From NCBI RefSeq assembly GCF_003958645.1, contig NZ_RXLO01000005.1, positions 434,001-498,000 on the forward strand: a stretch of 64,000 bases of DNA. The letters run 5' to 3'. Within the stretch, counting starts at the first letter, position 1; each line of letters opens with the position of its first letter. Below the pieces are notes generated by a model. The model was not told the origin of the DNA and ran no database searches. It worked only from the letters and a program-made list of their open reading frames with translations. Position numbers and translations under genes: made by a program. Source of the DNA: Chitinophaga rhizosphaerae (lineage in GTDB: Bacteria > Bacteroidota > Bacteroidia > Chitinophagales > Chitinophagaceae). Positions 57,873 through 64,000 of the stretch are shown here, piece by piece.

Positions 57873-59408
57873 TTACGGATTTTGGGTGAGGTTCGGGTTC
57901 ACCAGGCGCTCGCGGTTGGGGATGAAATAGATCACCCGGTTATCGGAGGGCAGGATGGTTTGCTGGATGTTGGTGCTGGGCGTGTTGTTGAGGGAATGCG
58001 TGCCGGGGTAGTTCCTTTCCAGCGGGCGGTTGTTCCGGAACAGATCGTAGGCCCGGTGCCCCTCGAACGCGAGCTCCAGCTGTCTTTCCTCCAGTACTGC
58101 ATCCAGTACGGATTTGCCGGCCAGGGCCAGACTGGCGAGGGTATGTAAACCCGCGCCGGAAAGCCCTGCGCGCTGGCGCAACCCGTTCAGATCGTCTACC
58201 GCCAGCTGCAGCCCGGCGCCACCCTGTTTGGCATTCGCTTCCGCGCGGATGAGGTACATCTCTGCCAGCCGCAGGTACACGGGCGAGCTGAGGTTCACCA
58301 GGCCTTCCTGGTAATTGTACTTGTTGATGTAGTACATGGGCGTGTTGGGATTGAGGCGCGTGTTCATCCGGATATCCGCCACGGGTACGGTGTATGGCCA
58401 GCCCAGCACGCCGCTGGCGTTCGTGTACGGCGAAATGAAGGCATGCCGGAGGTCGGTAGGCTGCTGGTCGAGCAGGGCCATGTATTGGGTGGAAGCGTAA
58501 ATCTCGCCCCAGCCGGTTTGCCCCTGGCCGCCTTCGCTGAAGTACATGGAACCGATGGCGCTGAAGTCGCGGTTCTCGGCCTTGGTGTGGCGGATGCAGA
58601 AAATGGTTTCGCGGTTGTCTTCGGGCACGCTGCGGAAGTAATTCTTGTAAGCGTCGCCCGTCAGCAGGCTGTAGCGGCCGGAATTGATGACAAGGTTGGC
58701 GAATTCGATGGCTTTGGCGTTGTTGCCCATATAAAGATACACGCGGGCCAGGAGTGCTTGCGCCACTTCCTTCGACGCGAAATTGTTGCTTTTCCTTTCG
58801 GTCATTAGGTCAATGGCTTTGAGCAGGTCAGCAACCACCTGGTCGTAAACTTCCTTCACGGAATTACGTGCCGGCAGCTCGGTGGTAGTGGATTCCAGGA
58901 TGAGGGGAACAGCCTCGTTGGTACCGTTGCCCTGCGTATACGGCCGCCCGAAGATGCGGACGAGGTTGAAGTAGATCATGGCGCGGAGGTACAGGTTTTC
59001 ACCCTTCAGCTGCTTCATGCCGGCCGAAGCCCCGTCGGGCGTGAAGGCGATCACCTTGTTGGCGGCGTTCACCACGCCGTACGATTGGCGCCAGACGTTG
59101 TTTACATGGCTCATATCCACCAGATGCGTATATCTGTATGCGTTAGACAGCGCGTCGGAGGAGGTTTGGGCCTGCGCGATATTATCGCCCTGGTATTCCG
59201 ATAAAAAGTGAAAGGAGCGCACGTAATCGGCGTTTTTGAGCACCGCGTAGGTGCCGATGGTGGCAGATTTCACGTCCGCCTCGTTTTTGAGCGCATCGTC
59301 CTCGTTCTTGGCGGTCGACGGCTCGAAGGTTTTCTTGCAGGCGGTGCCGAGGCTCAGTGCCAGCACGCCCAACAGGAGTAAGCGGTATGTTGATGTCATT
59401 GTTCTCAT
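57873..59408 (-). CDS. SusD/RagB family surface glycan-binding lipoprotein
   Basis: 511 residues. Lipoprotein signal (LLLLGVLALSLGTACKK, Cys about residue 24) followed by the SusD architecture: an N-terminal TPR-rich domain (VVNAANKVIAFTPDGA, AMIYFNLVRIFGRPYTQGN, EVAQALLARVYLYMGNNAKA) and the C-terminal RagB-like part (PVYLRLAEMYLIRAEANAK, VLEERQLELAFEGHRAYDLF, RNNRPLERNYPGTHS). Caps the SusC barrel and delivers substrate. Begins 2 bp after the SusC stop. Start ATG 59408; ATG 59399 is possible. Confidence 0.95.
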   Translation of the reverse strand: MRTMTSTYRLLLLGVLALSLGTACKKTFEPSTAKNEDDALKNEADVKSATIGTYAVLKNADYVRSFHFLSEYQGDNIAQAQTSSDALSNAYRYTHLVDMSHVNNVWRQSYGVVNAANKVIAFTPDGASAGMKQLKGENLYLRAMIYFNLVRIFGRPYTQGNGTNEAVPLILESTTTELPARNSVKEVYDQVVADLLKAIDLMTERKSNNFASKEVAQALLARVYLYMGNNAKAIEFANLVINSGRYSLLTGDAYKNYFRSVPEDNRETIFCIRHTKAENRDFSAIGSMYFSEGGQGQTGWGEIYASTQYMALLDQQPTDLRHAFISPYTNASGVLGWPYTVPVADIRMNTRLNPNTPMYYINKYNYQEGLVNLSSPVYLRLAEMYLIRAEANAKQGGAGLQLAVDDLNGLRQRAGLSGAGLHTLASLALAGKSVLDAVLEERQLELAFEGHRAYDLFRNNRPLERNYPGTHSLNNTPSTNIQQTILPSDNRVIYFIPNRERLVNPNLTQNP

Positions 59409-59410
59409 TT

Positions 59411-62400
59411 TTAGAAACCGATGTTTACGCCCAGTAATATTTTCTTGCTGATCGGGTACTTGGTGCCGGAAACGCCTTTGGTAAAGCCGTTTGCGTTCAC
59501 GAAAGAAACCTCGGGGTCCATGCCGGAGAATCTGGTGCCGGTCCAGAGATTGTCGCCGCTGAGGAACACGCGGATGCTGCCGATCTTGATCCTTTGCAGC
59601 AGCGCGGCGGGAAAGTCGTACCCGATCTGTACGTTGCGCAGGCGAACGTAGCTGCCGTCTTCCAGGAAGCGCGATGACGGCTCGTTAGACGCTTTGTTGC
59701 CGCCCAGCAAGGGTTTGGGATGGGTGGCCACGTCTCCGGCCTTGCTCCACCGGCTCCAGCCGTCGGCCAGTACCATCTGGTTGTAGCTGTCGTAAATGCC
59801 GTCCGAATCGAAGAACTGGCGCGAGCTGTTGAACACCTCGTTCCCGTACACGAAGTTGAAGAACGCGCTCATATACACCCCTTTGAAGCTAAACGTGTTC
59901 AGCATGCCACCGGTGAATTTCGGCGCGGAGGAAGTGCCGGTATATTGCAGCGTGGCGGCGTTGTAGCTGTTGGTGTAGGTGAGGTAGGTTTTGCCGTCGG
60001 CGTCGGTCACCACGCGCTCCCAGAGCGGATCTCCGGTGGCAGGGTCTACGCCGGCCCAGATACGCATGTACCATTTGTCGACGTCTTCGTTGAGGCCCAC
60101 GGGCTGATTGGTGCCGGGGCTGGCGAACTTGTCGTTCCCGTTCAGCTTTGTCACCTTGTTGCGGTTCAGCGCGAAGTTGAGCGAAGTTTCCCATTTGAAC
60201 CCGTTGACGAGGTTCTTCGTGTTCAGGGTGATCTCCATCCCGCGGTTGCGCATCGAACCGATGTTTTCCATCACGCTGGTATAACCGGTCGTGAGCGGCA
60301 GCGGGCGCAGCATGAGGAGGGATTTCGCCTGTTTGTCGTACAGGTCCACGTTCAACTCGATCCTTTTGAAGAACGACACTTCCACGCCCAGGTTGTTCAC
60401 CCTGATCTTTTCCCAGGTGAGATCAGGATTGGCTTTCTGGAAGGGGAACGATCCGCTCTGCCCGGCATAGGAGGCCGATTGGTCGTACTGGTACAACCCC
60501 AGCGCCTGGTAGTTCTGGATGGGTGGATTGCCCACGGTGCCATGGCTCGCGCGCAGCTTCAGGAAAGAGATGGTACGGTTGCCGGCGAGGAAATTCTCGT
60601 TGCTCAGAATCCAGGAAGCGCCGACCTGGTAGAAGCTGCCGCCGGGATTGTTGTTGCCGAATTTGGAACTGATATCCCGCACGAAAGACGCGAGGAAGAA
60701 ATACCGGTTGTCGAAATTGTAATCGCCCTGCACCAGCCATTTCTGGAAGCTGTATTCGTCGCGGCCGCCGGTGGGCGTGGATTTCGCTTCCGTAGCGGTG
60801 CTCATGGCCGTCATCCCCGCGGGTAGCCCGCGGCCGACGATGCCGTTGTTGTCGCCATAGAATTTCTCCGCTTCGGCCACGCCGAGCACGGTCAGGTTAT
60901 GATCGCTCCAGCTGTTTTCGTACCGGAGGCGGTTGGAGCTGAGGAGCGTGTTGCTGTAGTTGATGTTATGGGCCAGGTACCCCTTGTCTGCCGTACCCTC
61001 TTTCGACCGCTGGTCCCAGTACTCGGTGGATTTGTAATTGTAAATGTTGGCGCGGTTATATGTGCTGAACGTGAAATGGCGGTTGATGGCGTAATCCAGG
61101 TTCAGGTCGCCGTTGAAGGTCATGGCGCGGTTGAACGACTGGTTATACTGCAGCGAATACAAAAAGTTGTGCTGCTCGCGCCCCAGCCAGCCGGTGCCGC
61201 TGCCGAAGCGGGGGGTGCCGTCGGCGGTGTAGGGCTTGTCCCACGGCAGGTTGGTATACGCGCCGTACAACGTGCTGCTGTGGTGGTTGTTGGCTTTTTC
61301 GTAACTGCCGTTGATGAGGACCGCCAGTTTCACTTTGCTGCTTAGTTTGTGGGTGATGTTGGCGCGGAAGTTATAGGCGGATTTGCTGTTGGTCAGCAGC
61401 GTGCCGTCTTCCTTGTAATAGGTGCCCGCGGTATAGAACTGCGTCTTTTCACTGCCGCCCGATGCAGACAGGGTGTAGCTTTGCGTCATGGCGGTGCGGA
61501 AGGCGATATCCAGCCAGTCGGTATCGGTATTGAGGACGGTGTCTGACCGCGTGGTGAACGTTTTTTGGTAGTCGTACAGCTCGCGGCTGTTCATCAGTTT
61601 GAATTTCCCGAAATCGGCTTTGTTGAAGCCGGTGACGGCGTTCACTTCGATGCGCGTTTTGCCGGCGCGGCCCTGGCGGGTGGTAACGATGATGACGCCG
61701 TTGGCGGCGCGGGAACCGTAGAGCCCCGTTGCGGCGGCGTCTTTGAGAATGGTGACGGATTCCACGTCGGAGGGGTTGAACGATCCGCCGATGTTGCCGT
61801 CTACCACCATGAGCGGGGAGGGGTTGCCGGCCAGGGTGCCCTGTCCGCGGATGGTAACGCTGTTGCCGGATGCCGGATCGCCGGAACCGGAGCTCACCAC
61901 TACGCCGGGCGCCTTGCCCTGGAGGAGGTTGGAAAGGCTGTTGCTCGTCACGTCGCGGAGCTTCTCGCGGGAAACGGTGCTCACGGCGCTGGACAGGTAT
62001 TTGACGTTCTTGGAGGAATATCCTACCACCGTCACGCCTTCGATGTCTTTACTGGCGGGGACCAGTTGCAGATCGAGCGCCGTGCGGCCCTGGACGGCCA
62101 CTTCCCGCGTTTCGAACCCGATGTAGGAAATGATGAGGAACGCATCTTCCGGGATGTTGGAAATGCTGAAAACCCCGTCGGAATTCGTGGTGGCGCCGCG
62201 CCCGGTGCCTTTCACCTTGATGGAAACCCCCGGCAGCGGAAGCCCGCGGTCGTCGGTGATCCGGCCGGTGATATTGATGGGCGGCGGCATATCCGGCAAC
62301 GATTCCACCGGTTTGCGGGAGATCACGATCACCTTGTCTTCGATGGAATATTCTAGGAACTGGCCGCGAAGGGCTTCCTTCAGGAAGTTTTCCAGCGGCT

Positions 62401-62731
62401 GGTTGCTGGCGTTGATGCTGATGGTGGCCCCATCGCGGACGATGCTCTTGTTGTAGAAGAAAACGAAACCCGTTTGCTTCTTCACAGCGGCAAACACCCT
62501 GGCGAGGGGAACGTCTTTCCCGGAAAACGTGATCGTTTGCGATAGGCTTTTTGCGCTGACGTGCATGCAGACCGCAAAAAGACAGGCGGCGGTTAATTTC
62601 ATCGTATTCACGATTGTGGTGAAGCGGCTGCTCCGGTACCTCCCGGAACCGGGCCCCGCCTTACATAGATTTTGGCCTGCCTTCCATTGCGGACAACGGA
62701 AGACATACTTACAAAAAGTCCAAAAATTCAT
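59411..62731 (-). CDS. SusC/RagA TonB-dependent outer-membrane transporter
   Basis: 1106 residues. A signal (TMKLTAACLFAVCMHVSAKS) precedes an STN-like module (ITFSGKDVPLARVFAAVKKQ, about 70-130), a carboxypeptidase-like regulatory beta domain (GRITDDRGLPLPGVSIKVKG, about 153), and the plug (SNLLQGKAPGVVVSSGSGDP, VMVVDG-type LMVVDGNIGG, VTILKDAAATGLYGSRAANG, about 250-345). The rest is a 22-strand barrel ending in an aromatic residue (LGVNIGF). TonB-dependent glycan import. ATG 62731 is kept because Chitinophaga SusC proteins often start with MNF-type leads; ATG 62602 would give a conventional signal start. Confidence 0.94.
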   Translation of the reverse strand: MNFWTFCKYVFRCPQWKAGQNLCKAGPGSGRYRSSRFTTIVNTMKLTAACLFAVCMHVSAKSLSQTITFSGKDVPLARVFAAVKKQTGFVFFYNKSIVRDGATISINASNQPLENFLKEALRGQFLEYSIEDKVIVISRKPVESLPDMPPPINITGRITDDRGLPLPGVSIKVKGTGRGATTNSDGVFSISNIPEDAFLIISYIGFETREVAVQGRTALDLQLVPASKDIEGVTVVGYSSKNVKYLSSAVSTVSREKLRDVTSNSLSNLLQGKAPGVVVSSGSGDPASGNSVTIRGQGTLAGNPSPLMVVDGNIGGSFNPSDVESVTILKDAAATGLYGSRAANGVIIVTTRQGRAGKTRIEVNAVTGFNKADFGKFKLMNSRELYDYQKTFTTRSDTVLNTDTDWLDIAFRTAMTQSYTLSASGGSEKTQFYTAGTYYKEDGTLLTNSKSAYNFRANITHKLSSKVKLAVLINGSYEKANNHHSSTLYGAYTNLPWDKPYTADGTPRFGSGTGWLGREQHNFLYSLQYNQSFNRAMTFNGDLNLDYAINRHFTFSTYNRANIYNYKSTEYWDQRSKEGTADKGYLAHNINYSNTLLSSNRLRYENSWSDHNLTVLGVAEAEKFYGDNNGIVGRGLPAGMTAMSTATEAKSTPTGGRDEYSFQKWLVQGDYNFDNRYFFLASFVRDISSKFGNNNPGGSFYQVGASWILSNENFLAGNRTISFLKLRASHGTVGNPPIQNYQALGLYQYDQSASYAGQSGSFPFQKANPDLTWEKIRVNNLGVEVSFFKRIELNVDLYDKQAKSLLMLRPLPLTTGYTSVMENIGSMRNRGMEITLNTKNLVNGFKWETSLNFALNRNKVTKLNGNDKFASPGTNQPVGLNEDVDKWYMRIWAGVDPATGDPLWERVVTDADGKTYLTYTNSYNAATLQYTGTSSAPKFTGGMLNTFSFKGVYMSAFFNFVYGNEVFNSSRQFFDSDGIYDSYNQMVLADGWSRWSKAGDVATHPKPLLGGNKASNEPSSRFLEDGSYVRLRNVQIGYDFPAALLQRIKIGSIRVFLSGDNLWTGTRFSGMDPEVSFVNANGFTKGVSGTKYPISKKILLGVNIGF

Positions 62732-62811
62732 ACTTTTGTAAAGGTTTAAGGTGGAGTAAATAAGTAGCTTGTTCCAACGGGCCGTTTTATCGATCTGCCT
62801 GAACTTATCCG

Positions 62812-62841
62812 GGGAAGTGGTACGAACACTTCCCTTTTTTT
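62812..62841 (+). terminator. Strong + strand terminator in the susC leader
   Basis: GGGAAGTG (62812-62819), loop GTACGAA, CACTTCCC (62827-62834), then seven T. It is oriented against the flanking - strand genes, so it would end a transcript antisense to the susC leader. A TACTTTTG box (62731-62738, + strand) lies 74 bp before it. Confidence 0.6.
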
Positions 62842-62947
62842 ATTCCTGGCAGACAATAGTTCTCCTTACCGTCGTCGACGGTGCTTTTTTGAGCGTATTA
62901 ACATGGCAATATCTCGCTGTCTTTAGTTAGCTGTTACGATTTCACTG

Positions 62948-64000
62948 TTACGGCAATACGATCAGGCGGTTGCCTTCTTCGATCCTGAATTTTATGTTGA
63001 CTTTGGTTAATATCCTTGTTACCTGTGATAACTGGAGCGACTGTGGCAGTTCTCCTTCAAAGATCTGGTCGGGCACGTTCCCTTCGTAGATCACGTCGAT
63101 ATCGTACCACCTGGCCAGTTGCCGCATTACGTCGCGGAGCGGTGCGCCCTGGAAGATGAAGAACCCTGATTTCCAGGCGGTCACTTGCTCCAGGTCGGGC
63201 TGCAGCACCGTCATGGCGCCTCCCTGCGCGATGCGGGCCTGCTGGCCGGGAACGAGCACCCGAGAGCCGGTGGTGTTGCGCACGCGCACCGAGCCTTCCA
63301 GCAATGTAGCCTGGATGTGGGGCTCGTCTTCATACGCATGAATATTGAACGCGGTGCCCAGCGCCTGTACGTCCGTTCCGCCGCCGATGCTCGCGAAGAA
63401 AGGGTGCTTCGCGTCTTTGGCCACTTCGAAATACGCTTCGCCGGTCATTTCCACACGGCGTTCGGCGCCGGAAAAGGCGGTGGGGAAGCGGAGGGAAGAG
63501 GCGGCGTTGAGCCAGACCTTCGTGCCGTCGGGCAGAACGAGCTGGAACTTGCGCCCGCGGGGCGTGGTCATGGTATTATAAGTGATCTCGCTGGCGGCGG
63601 CGGCGTCGTAGGCAAGACTACCGTTTTGCAAAGTGATGCGGGTCCCCTGCTGGTTGGCCACGAGGCCGTTGCCGAGGGAATCGAGGATGATCTGCTGCCC
63701 GCCCGCCAGGGTGAGGATGGCGCCTTCCTTTCCGGGGGCCACGTCGTGAGGGCCGTTCGCCGCTATATCGGCCGGTTGATCCCCTTTCCAGAGCTGATAA
63801 CCGAGGGGAATGGCGATGGCGAGCGCCAGCACGGCGGCGGCGGCATACCACCAGCCCAGGCGCCGTACGGGGGCCGACTGCGGGCGGTGCAGGATGCGGT
63901 CTGCGATCGCATCTTTTGTATCGTCCGTCATGGCCGGGCCGGGCCTGAGCTGTTCCCAGGCATCGCGGAGGTGGGGAGCCAGCACGTCCGCGCCCTGCCG
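62948..64000 (-). CDS. FecR family anti-sigma/sigma-regulator (5'-partial)
   Basis: The frame is open to the right edge, leaving 350 residues and a missing N-terminus. One membrane helix (WWYAAAAVLALAIAIPLGYQ, about residues 50-69) separates a cytosolic start from the periplasmic FecR domain (TTPRGRKFQLVLPDGTKVWL, SSLRFPTAFSGAERRVEMTG, EAYFEVAKDAKHPFF). The C-terminal DUF4974 domain (FFIFQGAPLRDVMRQLARWY) senses the SusC STN module. It transmits the signal to an ECF sigma factor, presumably encoded just outside the window. 216 bp separate it from susC. Confidence 0.92.
   Translation of the reverse strand, partial: RQGADVLAPHLRDAWEQLRPGPAMTDDTKDAIADRILHRPQSAPVRRLGWWYAAAAVLALAIAIPLGYQLWKGDQPADIAANGPHDVAPGKEGAILTLAGGQQIILDSLGNGLVANQQGTRITLQNGSLAYDAAAASEITYNTMTTPRGRKFQLVLPDGTKVWLNAASSLRFPTAFSGAERRVEMTGEAYFEVAKDAKHPFFASIGGGTDVQALGTAFNIHAYEDEPHIQATLLEGSVRVRNTTGSRVLVPGQQARIAQGGAMTVLQPDLEQVTAWKSGFFIFQGAPLRDVMRQLARWYDIDVIYEGNVPDQIFEGELPQSLQLSQVTRILTKVNIKFRIEEGNRLIVLP

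Noticed and set aside
1..64000. CRISPR arrays, insertion sequences, prophage genes and toxin-antitoxin pairs.
   Set aside because: No regularly spaced repeats, transposase, integrase, phage structural genes or recognisable toxin-antitoxin pair were seen.

Overview
The window is chromosomal DNA from a fairly GC-rich Bacteroidota bacterium, most likely Chitinophagaceae (Chitinophaga-like). The grounds are a FecR/SusC/SusD operon, secreted proteins with type IX secretion C-terminal domains (one type A, two gliding-motility/CHU_C type), SprB-like and GEVED repeats, a bacillithiol enzyme (BshC), the futalosine menaquinone enzyme MqnE, and promoters of the Bacteroidota TTTG-N19-TAnnTTTG form. The family assignment is inference. 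I see no phage, insertion sequence, integrase or CRISPR array.

Layout. 1-3.6 kb: the N-terminal part of an FAD-linked oxidase running off the left edge, a DUF72 protein, a HAD-like protein in a locally AT-richer patch, and a decayed DinB-like gene. 3.75-11.3 kb: a carbohydrate block with glycogen synthase, ADP-glucose pyrophosphorylase and a GH130 phosphorylase-type enzyme on the + strand, meeting two GT4 glycosyltransferases on the - strand, one of them fused to a helical-toroid domain. 11.5-21.6 kb: bshC, an FUSC membrane protein, smc, an MFS transporter and a lipoprotein. The 375-bp gap between the FUSC gene and smc holds a compact cluster of four DnaA-box-like 9-mers. 21.7-38.3 kb: a PVC-type dehydrogenase/cytochrome c lipoprotein, an SDR, an orphan response regulator, DUF192, mqnE coupled to an M43 metalloprotease, a nucleoside transporter, a giant surface adhesin, trxA and dnaE.

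38.3-49.9 kb: an NlpC/P60 lipoprotein, then a surface-glycan region (FkbM methyltransferase, GT2, Wzx-like flippase, a large GEVED/CHU_C surface protein, GT11 fucosyltransferase, GT2, GT4, GT2) that ends in a lipoprotein built of six lectin-like propeller repeats. 50-57 kb: YfhO-like membrane protein, a small membrane protein coupled to a YhhQ-type transporter, a NUDIX hydrolase, CorA, dapF, a nucleoside phosphorylase and tRNA-Cys with a near-ideal promoter and terminator. 57.3-64 kb: a polysaccharide-utilisation operon read leftward (FecR, SusC, SusD, discoidin lipoprotein). FecR is cut by the right edge, and its sigma factor presumably lies beyond it.

Genome style: many convergent pairs touch or overlap at their stops, Shine-Dalgarno sequences are scarce, and a TAnnTTTG box often lies only 6-17 nt before a start codon, suggesting short-leader or leaderless mRNAs. 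The items most worth following are the DnaA-box cluster, the glg/GH130/GT4 block as a possible reserve-glycan system, the fucosyltransferase-lectin pairing, and a possible antisense RNA over the susC leader.
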